NCBI GenBank assembly: GCA_913774955.1 | Contig: CAJYKV010000004.1 | Coordinates: 186,001 to 250,000, forward strand | Source: an uncultured Acidovorax sp. | GTDB lineage: Bacteria > Pseudomonadota > Gammaproteobacteria > Burkholderiales > Burkholderiaceae_C | Direction of reading: 5' to 3' | DNA: 64,000 bases | Shown here: positions 39,412 through 49,600 of the stretch, piece after piece | How the letters are laid out: each line of letters starts with the position of its first letter | Numbering within the stretch: the first letter of the stretch is position 1 | Notes under the pieces: model-generated | The model's database searches: none | What the model was told of the DNA's origin: nothing | What the model saw: the letters and a program-made list of their open reading frames with translations, nothing else | Program-made: the position numbers and the translations under genes

Positions 39412-39780
39412 CCCGCAGCGCGCGCGGCTCCAGGCTCCGCGGCAGGGGTAACTCTACAGCAGGAAAGCGTGTTTTTATCATTGAAAGCAGGCCGTTGCGT
39501 GGCCACGGCTGCTTCCTCCGTGCGCGCAGGGCAGTGGCCCGCACAAAGCCGGTGCTACGGCCCGGGAATGGAAAGGGGCACCGGAACGAACTCACACATC
39601 GCTGCTGCCCGTGGGCACGGCGGCGCATGTCGCACCCGCCAGCAAAAAAATGGAAAGTAAAAAAAGAAAGGACACGACCAGATACTTAGCTACTGACTAT
39701 GTGATAAAAATGATCCATTCGACACTGTCTGATGTTCATTTTCTGGCGGTGCTGACAGGCAGCTCATCCGGAAGGCATCC
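39412..39780 (+). promoter_or_regulatory. AT-rich upstream region of the chemoreceptor gene, no gene
   Basis: 369 bases without a gene. The second half is unusually AT-rich: the 60 bases from 39661 contain 21 G or C (35%), far below the coding average. It contains A-tracts (39646-39668) and TTAGC/TGATAAAAATGAT stretches that could hold the promoter and curved DNA. I could not find a sigma-28 type flagellar promoter or a clear -35/-10 pair. The ribosome site GGAAGG lies just before the start codon. Confidence 0.6.
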
Positions 39781-41577
39781 ATGGCATCTCTGAAAGTCTC
39801 GACGCGCGTCACCCTGGGGTTTGGCGTATTGGCCCTGGTAGGAATCCTGATCGCCGCCATCGGCGCACTGAACATGCGGACGGTGGCCCGGGACCTGCAT
39901 GAGGTCGCTACCGACCGCATGGTGAAGGTGGCGCAGTTCACGGAACTCAAGGACAACCTCAACGCCATCGCGCGGTATGCGCGCAATGTGGTGATCTCCA
40001 CCGATCCCGCCGTCCAGCAGCAGGAGAAGGGCCGGATCGGCGAGATGCGCCAGGCCAACGAAACCATCGTCCGGGAACTGGAAAAGACGATTGCTTTGCC
40101 GAAGGCCCGCGAGCTCCTGGACGTGATCCTGCAGACCCGCGGCAGCTACAACCAGGCGCTGGAGCGGGCGATCGGCCTGGTGGACCAGGGCGACCGGGCA
40201 GGCGGCGGGGCCCTGCTGATGGGCGATGTGCGGGCGCGGCAGAACGTGCTGTTCAAGGCGGTGGACGACTCCCGGGCGCTGCAGAAGCGGATCGCGGACG
40301 AGCTGGCCTCGGACGCCTCCCGTCTGGCCGCCCGTTCCACCTTGCTGCTGGCGTCGCTGGGCGCCGCCATGCTGGCCATCGGCCTGCTGGTGGGCTGGAT
40401 CATCGTCCGCGATCTGTCGCGTGCCCTGGGGGCCGAGCCGGCGGACCTGGCCGCCGCCGCGCAGCGGGTGGCCGCGGGCGACCTGAGCATGGAACTGCGC
40501 GCACGCCCCGGCGACCGGGCCAGCGTGATGGCGGCCATGGCCACGATGCAGAGCGCGCTCGCTGCGGTGGTCGCCACCGTACGCAGCGGCGCGGACGGCG
40601 TTGCCACCGCCAGCTCCGAGATCGCACAGGGCAACGCCGACCTCTCCAGCCGTACCGAGCAGCAGGCCAGCGCGCTCGAGGAAACGGCCGCATCGATGGA
40701 GGAGCTCTCCAGCACCGTGCGGCAGAACGCCGACAGCGCCCGCCAGGCCAACCAGCTGGCGGTGAATGCGTCCACGGTGGCGGTGCAGGGCGGCGACGTC
40801 GTCAGCCAGGTCGTCGAGACGATGAAGACCATCAACGACCGGTCGAAGAAGATCGCCGACATCATCGGCGTGATCGACGGCATCGCCTTCCAGACCAACA
40901 TCCTGGCGCTGAATGCCGCCGTGGAGGCGGCGCGGGCGGGCGAGCAGGGACGCGGCTTCGCCGTGGTGGCCAGCGAGGTGCGCAGCCTGGCGCAGCGCAG
41001 CGCCGGCGCCGCCAAGGACATCAAGCTGCTGATCGACGGCAGCGTGACCGAGGTGGAGCGCGGCACCGCCCTGGTGGACCAGGCCGGCGCGACCATGACG
41101 GAGGTGGTCTCCGCGATCCGCCGCGTGACCGACCTGATCGGCGAAGTGAGCGCCGCCAGCGGCGAGCAGAGCCAGGGTGTGGCGCAGGTGGGCGAGGCCG
41201 TCTCCCAGATGGACCAGGTCACGCAGCAGAATGCCGCGCTGGTGGAGGAGAGCGCCGCGGCGTCGAGCAGCCTCAACCACCAGGCCCGGCAACTGCAGCA
41301 GGCGGTGGCCGTGTTCCAGCTCGGCGGTGCCGGGCACCGGGACTTCCGCCCCGCGGCCGCCCCCGCGCCGGCCACCGCGCCCCTGGCTGCGCCCGCCGTG
41401 CCGGCAGCCCCGGGCAGCGCAGCGCGCCCCGCGGCGGCCTCGCCGCGCCCGCGGTTGGCGCCCGCCCGGCCGCAGGCCCGCAGGGCCGCCGCGCCGGCCG
41501 CCGCGCTCGCGCCGGCCCCGTCACCGGCACCCGCTGCGGGGCGCAGCGGCGGCAACGACGAGTGGGAAAGTTTCTGA
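39781..41577 (+). CDS. methyl-accepting chemotaxis protein
   Basis: 598 residues. Two membrane segments (about 11-31 and 187-207) enclose a periplasmic sensor of about 155 residues of the four-helix-bundle type ([25 protein letters not shown]). A short HAMP-like linker (about 208-265), a long cytoplasmic coiled-coil signalling domain with the hairpin tip ([33 protein letters not shown], of which [12 protein letters not shown] is the signature) and methylation-type segments ([17 protein letters not shown]) follow. The last 65 residues are an Ala/Pro-rich flexible linker ending in DEWESF, similar to the CheR/CheB-docking pentapeptide NWETF. The ligand cannot be told. Confidence 0.95.
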   Translation: MASLKVSTRVTLGFGVLALVGILIAAIGALNMRTVARDLHEVATDRMVKVAQFTELKDNLNAIARYARNVVISTDPAVQQQEKGRIGEMRQANETIVRELEKTIALPKARELLDVILQTRGSYNQALERAIGLVDQGDRAGGGALLMGDVRARQNVLFKAVDDSRALQKRIADELASDASRLAARSTLLLASLGAAMLAIGLLVGWIIVRDLSRALGAEPADLAAAAQRVAAGDLSMELRARPGDRASVMAAMATMQSALAAVVATVRSGADGVATASSEIAQGNADLSSRTEQQASALEETAASMEELSSTVRQNADSARQANQLAVNASTVAVQGGDVVSQVVETMKTINDRSKKIADIIGVIDGIAFQTNILALNAAVEAARAGEQGRGFAVVASEVRSLAQRSAGAAKDIKLLIDGSVTEVERGTALVDQAGATMTEVVSAIRRVTDLIGEVSAASGEQSQGVAQVGEAVSQMDQVTQQNAALVEESAAASSSLNHQARQLQQAVAVFQLGGAGHRDFRPAAAPAPATAPLAAPAVPAAPGSAARPAAASPRPRLAPARPQARRAAAPAAALAPAPSPAPAAGRSGGNDEWESF

Positions 41578-41653
41578 GCGCCAGGGGGCTGCACAGCGGG
41601 GCGGCGGGCCGTTACCATCGCGAGACATCCGCCACCCCACCTCACCCTGCACC

Positions 41654-42298
41654 ATGGACGCCCTGCTGTTCGCTCCCGTGGCCGTCGCGATTTCGCTCAC
41701 GCCCGGCCCCAATAATTTCTGCGGCCTGAACAACGGCATCCGCGCCGGCGTGGGGGCGGCGATGGTGGCCACCATCGGCCGCGCCGCGGCGTTCGCCATC
41801 TTCCTCACGGTGTCCGCCGTGGGGCTGGGGGCCATGCTGCTGGCGTCCGAGGCGGCGTTCACCGCTGTGAAGTGGGTGGGCGCGGCCTATCTGTTCTGGC
41901 TGGGCTGGCGTGCCTGGAACAGCCGGGAGTTCGGTGGGCTGGAGCTGGTGGAAGGCGGCGAGGGCGCCGCGGCACCGGCCGCCCGCGCTGCACCGCCGGC
42001 CTTGCGGTCGCTCGTCGCGCAGGAATTCCTGCTCGGCATCACCAATCCGAAGGCGATCATCCTGTTCGCGGCCGTCTTTCCGCAGTTCATCGATCCGGCG
42101 CAGCCGGCCGCGCGGCAGTTCCTCGTGCTGGGCTCCGTCTACCTGCTGGCCGAGTTCGTCTCCACCGCCGTGTACGCGAGCTGCGGCCGGCAGATCCGCC
42201 GGGTGATCCGTTCGCAGCGCGGCGTGGTCCGGCTCAACAAGGCCACGGGCGGCTTCTTCATGGGCGCCGGCGGGCTGCTGCTGGCCGCCAACCGCTGA
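41654..42298 (+). CDS. LysE/RhtB family amino-acid exporter
   Basis: 214 residues with about six hydrophobic segments. Family landmarks are SLTPGPNNFCGLNNGIRAG in the first helix pair and SLVAQEFLLGITNPKAIILFAAVFPQF (GITNPKAIILFAAVFPQF) in the second half, with GAAYLFWLGWRAW between. ATG 41654 begins directly at the first helix. The inserted acidic/Ala-rich loop (about 90-115) is a normal variable region. These proteins export amino acids or related metabolites; substrate unknown. Confidence 0.92.
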   Translation: MDALLFAPVAVAISLTPGPNNFCGLNNGIRAGVGAAMVATIGRAAAFAIFLTVSAVGLGAMLLASEAAFTAVKWVGAAYLFWLGWRAWNSREFGGLELVEGGEGAAAPAARAAPPALRSLVAQEFLLGITNPKAIILFAAVFPQFIDPAQPAARQFLVLGSVYLLAEFVSTAVYASCGRQIRRVIRSQRGVVRLNKATGGFFMGAGGLLLAANR

Positions 42299-42349
42299 CC
42301 CCACGGGCCTGCGCCGGGCGCTGCGCGGGGCGGCGGCACGCGCGCGCCG

Positions 42350-43234
42350 TCACATGGGCTTGAAGCGGTGCGCGTGCAGCCGGCTCACCGGCAGGCGCTC
42401 GGAGCGCTCGCGCAGGTGCAGGTGCAGCCGTCCGGCCTCGTCCCGCTCCACCGACGCGATGGCTGTCGCGCGCACCAGGGTGCCGCGGTGGATCTGCCAG
42501 AAATCGTGGGGCTCCAGCTGTGCCGCGAGCTCCTTGAGCGGCGTGCGGATGAGGTATTCCTGCTGCGCCGTGAGCACGCGCACGTACTTGTCGGCGGCCT
42601 CGAACACCAGCACGTCGGCCACGGGCACGAAGTGGATGCGCGCACCGCTGCTGGCCTGGATGACGGAGAGAGGCCCGGTCTCCGCCGTCCGGTGGGGCTG
42701 CGGCCGGTCCGCCGCGCCGGAGAGCGCGGTCCCGCCGCCCTGCACCAGACCGCGCAGCTGCTCCAGCAGCGCCTGCAGGTCCGCCTCGCTCCGGGGTGGC
42801 GCGTGCGGGCCTTCCCCGCCGGCGTACGGGGGCCGTGCGGCGCGGCCCGCCAGCGCCGCCTGGATCTTTCGCACCGTCTTGAGCAGCCGCGTTCCCTGCA
42901 CGGGCTTGAGCAGGTAGTCCAGCGCCTGCGCCTCGAAGGCCTGCACGGCGTACTGGTCATAGGCGGTCACGAAGACCAGCGCGGGAAAAGGCGCGAGGTC
43001 GAGCGGCCAGGCATCGGCCAGTTCCAGCGCGGCCTCCAGGCCGCCGAGACCGGGCATGCGGATGTCGAACCAGAGCACGTCCGGGCGCAGTTCCAGCGCC
43101 CTGCGCACGGCGCTGTGGCCGTCGCCCACGGTGGCCGCGATCTCCAGCGCGGGCCAGGCCCGGGCGAGTTCCAGCCGCAGGGCCTCGGCCAGCAGGGGTT
43201 CGTCTTCGGCGATCAGGGCGCGGGGGGATGGCAT
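42350..43234 (-). CDS. LytTR family response regulator
   Basis: 294 residues: an N-terminal receiver domain with the acidic pair ED (about 10-11), phosphoacceptor Asp57 (VLWFDIRMPGLGG), Thr/Ala switch (FVTAYD) and Lys (DYLLKPVQG); a linker of about 60 residues rich in Gly/Pro; and a C-terminal LytTR DNA-binding domain (about 190-294; VLVFEAADKYVRVLT, FWQIHRGTLV, LPVSRLHAHRFK). It overlaps the kinase gene stop by 22 bases. AlgR/LytR-type regulators bind paired direct repeats upstream of target genes. Confidence 0.95.
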   Translation of the reverse strand: MPSPRALIAEDEPLLAEALRLELARAWPALEIAATVGDGHSAVRRALELRPDVLWFDIRMPGLGGLEAALELADAWPLDLAPFPALVFVTAYDQYAVQAFEAQALDYLLKPVQGTRLLKTVRKIQAALAGRAARPPYAGGEGPHAPPRSEADLQALLEQLRGLVQGGGTALSGAADRPQPHRTAETGPLSVIQASSGARIHFVPVADVLVFEAADKYVRVLTAQQEYLIRTPLKELAAQLEPHDFWQIHRGTLVRATAIASVERDEAGRLHLHLRERSERLPVSRLHAHRFKPM

Positions 43235-44379
43235 GGCGGCGGGGTGTGCGGGAGGAAAGAGGATGCCGGGGCGAACGGGGCCGGAGCCCGCCCCGCCAGC
43301 GGAAGGACCATGCGCACCCGCGTGCCGCGGCCCGCATCGCCCGGGCCCAGTTCCAGCACGGCGGTGGACCCCTGCAGCGTGGCGAGGCGCTCCCGCACCT
43401 GGGCGAGGCCGAAGCGGCTTCCGGCCTGCGCGGGGTTCCGGCCCAGACCGGCACCGGTGTCGATCACGGTCAGCTCCAGCCGCCCCGGCGTGCCGGCCAG
43501 CGTGCGCGCGGCCACCGCGATGCGCCCGCCCTCCACCTGCGGTTCCAGCCCGTGGCGGATCGCGTTCTCCACCAGCGGCTGCAGCAGCAGGGGCGGCACG
43601 GGCACGGCGCGCAACGGCTCGGGCAGATCGAGGGTGTAGGCGAGCCGCGCTCCCATGCGCACGGCCATGAGCTCCAGGTAGTCGCGCAGCAGCTCGAATT
43701 CATCGGCCAGCGGGTGCGCCGTGGTGCGCGAGGCCCCCAGGGTGGCGCGCAGGTAGGCGATGAAGTGGTCCAGCATGGCCTGGGCGCGCGCCGGGTCGAC
43801 CGCGATGAGCATGCGCAGGTTGGCCAGCGTGTTGAACATCATGTGCGGCTCCAGCTGCGTCTGCAGCAACCGCAGCCGCGCTTCGGCCGCATCCCGCTGC
43901 GCCTCGGCGATCCGGCCCTCCAGGTAGCGGGCCTTGCCCTGCATGTAGAAGAACAGCGAGATCGCCACGCAGGCGAGCACCGTGGTGAGAACCGCGGAGC
44001 CCGGCACACCCGGCGGCGGGACGCTCTGCTGCGCCAGGCCGATGGCGCGGCCGTACGCGTCGCCGATGGCCGAACCGATCTGGAAGCCGATCGTGCCGCC
44101 CGCGGCCACCAGCGCCCAGCCGCGCCAGCCCGCCGGCCAGGGGATGGGGCTGCGGCGCGTGAGCCAGAACCGGCCCGCTTCGATGAGCAGCCAGCTGCAG
44201 AGGCCGATCGAGAGCGAATACACCGCCTGCGCGTGCCATGGGCCGCGGCCGTAGCCGACCTGGATGGCGGCGATGGCGCAGCAGAAGACCACCACGAGCA
44301 GGCCATGGCGCACGATGTGGCGCGACCCGGCGGCGGGCTCCGGGGACGGCTGGGAGGGTGGGGAGGGCGGATGCGGCAT
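43213..44379 (-). CDS. LytS-like sensor histidine kinase
   Basis: 388 residues. Four hydrophobic segments (about 25-45, 50-75, 80-110 and 125-150) form a membrane sensor without a large periplasmic domain. The HisKA_7TM-less His_kinase (PF06580-type) core has the phosphoacceptor His179 in LEPHMMFNTLANLR and the ATPase N box VENAIRHGL plus the G-box VIDTGAGLG and GFGLAQVRERL-like GSRFGLAQVRERL. The C terminus is Pro-rich. ATG 44379 is selected; the open frame further up is not kinase-like. It phosphorylates the neighbouring LytTR regulator. The ligand is unknown. Confidence 0.93.
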   Translation of the reverse strand: MPHPPSPPSQPSPEPAAGSRHIVRHGLLVVVFCCAIAAIQVGYGRGPWHAQAVYSLSIGLCSWLLIEAGRFWLTRRSPIPWPAGWRGWALVAAGGTIGFQIGSAIGDAYGRAIGLAQQSVPPPGVPGSAVLTTVLACVAISLFFYMQGKARYLEGRIAEAQRDAAEARLRLLQTQLEPHMMFNTLANLRMLIAVDPARAQAMLDHFIAYLRATLGASRTTAHPLADEFELLRDYLELMAVRMGARLAYTLDLPEPLRAVPVPPLLLQPLVENAIRHGLEPQVEGGRIAVAARTLAGTPGRLELTVIDTGAGLGRNPAQAGSRFGLAQVRERLATLQGSTAVLELGPGDAGRGTRVRMVLPLAGRAPAPFAPASSFLPHTPPPCHPPAP

Positions 44380-44420
44380 GGGCACTGCGCCGCGATTGTG
44401 CGCTCCGGCCGCGGGACCCG

Positions 44421-44756
44421 TCACGCCTGGCGGCCGCGCAACGCGGTGCGTTCGCGTTCCAGCAGGCGGCGGTAGAGGCCTTCCCCCGGGTGGGACAGGG
44501 CCACGGCGGCGCCGTGCGCGAGCAGGCCCACGCCCCAGCCGAGGGCGGGAAAGACCGCCCAGTGCCGCCCCTGCCACGCGGACAGCGCGGCCAGGCCGAG
44601 GTTCACGCACAGATAGACGCCGGCATGGATGAGCCAGCCCAGCTTGGCCCCAGCGCGGCGCCGGGCGAGGCGCTCGGCATCGCCGGGCAGCCGGACGCCG
44701 TCGGGCGCAGAGGGGGCGTGGGCGGAGCGGGAGGGGGGCGTCGGTGTCGAGGGCAT
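44421..44756 (-). CDS. 2TM-domain protein, first gene of the LytTR two-component operon
   Basis: 111 residues with two hydrophobic segments (about 45-63, LGWLIHAGVYLCVNLGLAAL, and 70-92, AVFPALGWGVGLLAHGAAVAL) joined by a short loop, the layout of the 2TM domain family, often placed next to histidine kinases. The LxxHGxxxxxxP pattern is in LLAHGAAVALSHPG. The gene is 41 bases upstream of the kinase in the same direction, so it is likely co-transcribed and may modulate the kinase. Function not established. Confidence 0.8.
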   Translation of the reverse strand: MPSTPTPPSRSAHAPSAPDGVRLPGDAERLARRRAGAKLGWLIHAGVYLCVNLGLAALSAWQGRHWAVFPALGWGVGLLAHGAAVALSHPGEGLYRRLLERERTALRGRQA

Positions 44757-45125
44757 GGAGACTCCTGGAGCAGGGTGGGGCCGGTCGGGACCGGGCCGGG
44801 CGGGCCCCGCGGCGGGGCCACGGACCGGCCCGGGGCATGGCTGCACTGTGGCCCCCTGCGGGCCCCCGGGCCAGCGCGGTGCGACGAAGCGACCGCGGGG
44901 CGGCGCGGAATGCGCGGGCGGGGCGCGGGCTGCAGACCGCGGCGCCGCCGGGGCCTGCCGCGGACGCCGGGCCGGTGTAGGGGATTTACGTTTCTTCGCA
45001 TGCCGGCGGAAAAAACGCCACGTTGAGCTTCTACGATCGGGGGCGCCGGGCACCGCGTCCGCCGGACCCGGCCGGCCGTTGCGCGGCCGCCTGCCTTCCG
45101 ATGTTCCTGCCACCGCTTCCACGCC
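44757..45125. promoter_or_regulatory. divergent promoter region between the 2TM-LytS-LytTR operon and mdtABC
   Basis: 369 bases without a gene, between start codons of opposite strands, so it holds promoters for both operons. Nothing in the GC-rich left part is identifiable. Two ACGTT boxes (44988-44992 and 45020-45024) in the relatively AT-rich part near 44980-45030 could be a regulator site, see findings. Confidence 0.5.
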
Positions 45126-46640
45126 ATGAGTTCCAACGATCCCCACGCCGTTCCTCCCGCTGATCCCGCACCCGGCCCCGGTGGCGGGGCCCGGCCTCCG
45201 GGGCGGCGCGCGCGCTGGCTCGGCACCGGCGTGGCCCTGCTGGCGGTGGCGTTGCTGTGCGGTGGCGCATGGTGGCTGGTGCAGCGCTCCAAGGCGCCCG
45301 AGGGCGGGGCCGGGTTCCCCGCGGCGGGCGGCCCGGGCGGTCCTGGCGGGCCGGCACGGCCCGCAGGCCCCGGCGCGGGCGCCGGGGGCGGGCGCGCGAT
45401 GGTGACCGTGGGCGACGCCACGGTCCGCACCCTGCGCCTGCCCGTGGCCATCGAGGCGCTCGGCACGGTGACGCCGGTGATCACGGTCACATTGCGCCCG
45501 CAGGTCTCGGGGATGCTCACCCAGGTGCTGTTCACCGAAGGGCAGATGGTGCGCAAGGGCCAGGTGCTGGCGCAGATCGATCCGCGGCCGTTCGAGCAGG
45601 CGCTGATGCAGGCCGAAGGCACGCGGCGGCGCGACGAAGCGCAGTTGGAGAACGCGCGCATCACGCTCGAGCGCTACCGCACGCTGCTGTCGCAGGATTC
45701 CATCGCCCGGCAGGACGTCGACACCCAGGCCGCGCTCGTCAAGCAGCTGGAGGGTACCGTGATGACCGACCGGGCGCAGGAGCGCACCGCCCGGCTCAAC
45801 CTCGGCTACACCCAGGTGACGGCACCGGCCGCGGGACGCATCGGCCTGCGCGCGGTGGACGCGGGCAACTACGTCACCACGGGCGACACCGCCGGGATCG
45901 CCACCATCACCCAGACCGCGCCGATCGACGTGGAATTCACCGTCACCCAGGACCGCGTGGCCGACGTGCAGACCGCGGCCGCCGAGGCCGGCACCGGCGG
46001 GCTGGCGGTGGTGGCCAAGGACCGCACCCGCGCGCAGGAGCTGGGCCGCGGGCGGTTCTCCACGCTGGACAACCTGGTGGACACCGCCACCGGCACGGTG
46101 AAGGCCAAGGCGCGCTTCAGCAATGCCGACGGCCGCATGTTCCCCAACCAGTTCGTGAACGTGCGGCTGGAGCTGCGCGAGCTGGAGGCGCTGGTGGTGC
46201 CGGTCACGGCCGTGCGCACGGGGGCCAACGGCGACTTCGTGTACGTGATCAACGAGGACCGCACCGTGACGCTGCGCAAGGTGCGCCGCGGCCAGTCCAC
46301 GGTGGAGTGGGCGGCGATCGCCGAGGGCCTGCGGGCCGGCGAGCGCGTGGTGACCGAAGGTGGCGACCGCCTGCGCGACGGCGCGCGCGTGCAGCTCCAG
46401 GGCGACGCTGCACCCGGGGCGCAGCCGGGCGCTTCCGTGCGCCGTGGCCGGGCCTCCGGCGCATCCTGGCCGGCCGGCACGCCCGGCGCCGCGGGCGAGG
46501 GCGGCGGCCACCGCCGCCACGGCCCGCGCGCGGGTGCCGAGGGCGCCTCCGCGCCTGTGGCCGGTGCCCCGGGCGGCGCCGCGAGCGCACCTGCCGGCAC
46601 GGCGCCCGCCGCTTCCACGGCTTCCTCCGCCCGTCCCTGA
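45126..46640 (+). CDS. mdtA: RND efflux periplasmic adaptor (MdtA-like)
   Basis: 504 residues. One membrane anchor (about 30-52) and a Gly/Pro-rich spacer (to about 92) precede the membrane-fusion-protein core: barrel-sandwich/lipoyl lobes VTLRPQVSGMLTQVLFTEGQMVRKGQVLAQIDP (VSGMLTQVLFTEGQMVRKG), helical hairpin (about 155-220, ending LNLGYTQVTAPAAGRIG), then beta-barrel and the membrane-proximal domain (VTAVRTGANGDFVYVI). A 75-residue low-complexity tail ends the protein. It joins the RND pumps to the outer-membrane factor. First gene of the four-gene operon; 21 bases separate it from mdtB. Confidence 0.94.
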   Translation: MSSNDPHAVPPADPAPGPGGGARPPGRRARWLGTGVALLAVALLCGGAWWLVQRSKAPEGGAGFPAAGGPGGPGGPARPAGPGAGAGGGRAMVTVGDATVRTLRLPVAIEALGTVTPVITVTLRPQVSGMLTQVLFTEGQMVRKGQVLAQIDPRPFEQALMQAEGTRRRDEAQLENARITLERYRTLLSQDSIARQDVDTQAALVKQLEGTVMTDRAQERTARLNLGYTQVTAPAAGRIGLRAVDAGNYVTTGDTAGIATITQTAPIDVEFTVTQDRVADVQTAAAEAGTGGLAVVAKDRTRAQELGRGRFSTLDNLVDTATGTVKAKARFSNADGRMFPNQFVNVRLELRELEALVVPVTAVRTGANGDFVYVINEDRTVTLRKVRRGQSTVEWAAIAEGLRAGERVVTEGGDRLRDGARVQLQGDAAPGAQPGASVRRGRASGASWPAGTPGAAGEGGGHRRHGPRAGAEGASAPVAGAPGGAASAPAGTAPAASTASSARP

Positions 46641-46661
46641 TCCGACGCGCCGCCGCAGCCC

Positions 46662-49600
46662 ATGAGTCCGTCGCGTCCCTTCATCGAGCGGCCCGTCGCC
46701 ACCGCGCTCCTCATGCTGGCCATCGTGCTGGCGGGGCTGGTGGGGTTCCGCTTCCTGCCCCTGTCGGCGCTGCCGCAAGTGGACTATCCGACCATCCAGG
46801 TGCAGACGCTCTATCCCGGCGCCAGCCCGGAGGTCATGAGCCGCAACGTCAGCGCGCCGCTGGAGCGGCAGTTCGGACAGATGCCCGGGCTTGCCCGCAT
46901 GGCCTCGACCAGCGCGGCGGGCGTCTCCATCGTCACGCTGCAGTTCGACCTGGGCCTGGCGATCGACGTGGCCGAGCAGGAGGTGCAGGCGGCCATCAAT
47001 GCCGGCTCTTCGCTGCTGCCCACCGACCTGCCGGCTCCGCCGGTCTACGCCAAGGTGAACCCGGCCGACGCGCCGGTGCTCACGCTGGCGATCAGCTCCG
47101 ATACCCTGCCGCTCACCGAGGTGCAGAACCTGGTGAACACGCGCCTCGCGCAGAAGATCAGCCAGGTGCCGGGCGTGGGGTTGGTGACGCTCGCGGGCGG
47201 TCAGCGGCCCGCGGTGCGCATCCAGGCCGACACCAAGGCCCTGGCCTCCCACGGCATCGGGCTGGACACGCTGCGCAGCGCCATCTCGGCGGCCAACGCG
47301 AACAGTGCCAAGGGCAGCTTCGACGGGCCGCAGCGCGCCTACACCATCAACGCCAACGACCAGCTGCTCACCGCGGAAGACTACAAGCGCCTCGTCGTGT
47401 CGTGGAAGAACGGCGCGCCGGTGCGCATGGTGGACGTGGCGCGCGTGGTGGACGGCGCCGAGAACGACCGGCTGCGCGCCTGGGCGGGCATCGGCGCCGC
47501 TCCGGAGGCCACGCTCACGCCAGCCATCATCCTGAACGTGCAGCGCCAGCCCGGCGCGAACGTGATCTCCACGGTGGACAGCATCCAGCGCCAGCTGCCC
47601 GAGCTGCAGGCGGGGCTGCCGGCCAGCCTCGACGTGCAGGTGCTCGCCGACCGCACCACCGGCATCCGCGCCTCGGTGCACCACGTCGAGATGGAGCTGG
47701 TGCTCGCCGTGCTGATGGTGGTGCTGGTGATCTTCTTCTTCCTGCACAGCCTGCGCGCCACCGTGATCGCCAGCCTCGCGGTGCCGATCTCGCTCATCGG
47801 CACCTGCGGAGTGATGTACCTGCTGGGCTACAGCCTGAACAACCTGAGCCTGATGGCGCTCACCATCGCGACCGGTTTCGTGGTGGACGACGCGATCGTG
47901 ATGATCGAGAACATCGCGCGCTACATCGAGGAGGGCGAGCCCCCGTTCCAGGCCGCGCTCAAGGGCGCCACGCAGATCGGCTTCACCATCATCTCGCTCA
48001 CCGTGTCGCTGATCGCGGTGCTGATCCCGCTGCTGTTCATGAGCGACGTGGTGGGGCGGCTGTTCCGCGAGTTCGCGGTGACGCTGGCGCTCACCATCCT
48101 GATCTCAGCGGTGGTCTCGCTCACGCTGGTGCCGATGATGTCCGCGCGCTGGCTGCGGGCCCTGCCCGATACCCCGCCGCGCGGGGTGGGCGGCGCGATC
48201 CAGCGCGGCTTCGACCGGGTGATCGTGCGCTACGACGGCTGGCTGCAGTGGGTGCTGCGCCACCAGGGCGCCACGCTGCTGGTGGCGCTGCTCACGCTCG
48301 CGCTCACCGTGGTGCTGTACGTGTTCATCCCCAAGGGGCTCTTTCCCACTCAGGACACGGGCCAGCTGCAGGGGCGCCTGGTGGCCTCGCAGGACGTGTC
48401 GTTCGAGCGCATGAGCACCCTGCAGCAGGCCGCCGTGCGCGCGATCCTGCAGGACCCGGATGTGGCCTCGCTCAGCTCGTTCGTGGGCGTGGACGGTGCC
48501 AACAACACCATGCTGAACACCGGCCGCATGCTCATCAACCTCAAGCCCGGCCGCGACGCCCAGGACACGGTGATGCAGCGCCTGCGCGACCGGGCGGCGT
48601 CGGTCGCGGGCGTCACGCTCTACCTGCAGCCCACGCAGGATCTGTCGATCGATGCGGAGACCGGGCCCACCGAATACCGCGCCACCATCGGCGGCGTGGA
48701 TTCCGCCGAGGTGAACGCCTGGACGAACAAGCTGGTGGAGCGGTTGCGCACGGTGCCCCAGGTGCGCAATGCCACCACCGACGCGGGCGCGCAGGGCCTG
48801 TCGGCCTTCGTGGACATCGACCGCGCGACGGCCGCGCGCCTCTCGGTCACGGCCAGCGCGGTGGACGACACGCTCTACAGCGCCTTCGGCCAGCGCATCG
48901 TCTCCACCATCTTCACCGAAACCAACCAGTACCGCGTGATCCTGGAGGCCCAGCAGGAGGGCCTCTCCAGCCCCGAGGGCCTGGGCACGCTGCAGCTGCG
49001 CACGGGCGGCGGCGCGCCCACCCCGCTGTCGGCCGTGGCGACGATCCGCGAGCAGCCCGCGCCGCTGCAGGTCACGCGCGTGGCGCAGTACCCCGCCGCC
49101 ACGCTCGGATTCGACAAGGCCGGGGGCGTGTCGCTGGGTGAATCGGTGGATGCGATCCGCGCCGCGGCGCAGGAGATCGGCATGCCCGCGGGCCTGTCGC
49201 TGCAGTTCCAGGGCGCGGCCGGCGCCTACGAGAAATCGCTCACCAGCCAGCTCTGGCTGATCCTGGCCGCCATGGTCTGCGTCTACATCGTGCTGGGCGT
49301 GCTGTACGAGAGCTACGTGCACCCGCTCACGATCCTCTCGACGCTGCCCTCGGCCGGCGTGGGCGCGCTGCTGGCGCTGATGCTCACCGGCAATGACCTC
49401 GGGGTGATCGGCATCATCGGCATCATCCTGCTGATCGGCATCGTCAAGAAGAACGCGATCATGATGATCGACTTCGCGATCGACGCCGAGCGCGGCCAGG
49501 GCCTGCCGCCGCAGGAAGCCATCCACCAGGCGGCGCTGCTGCGCTTCCGCCCCATCCTGATGACCACGCTGGCCGCGCTGTTCGCCGCGTTGCCGCTGAT

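Noticed and set aside
43213..44838. Longer version of the LytS-like kinase starting at 44838
   Set aside because: The extra codons overlap the 2TM gene and are Arg/Pro-rich; ATG 44379 leads directly into the membrane sensor.
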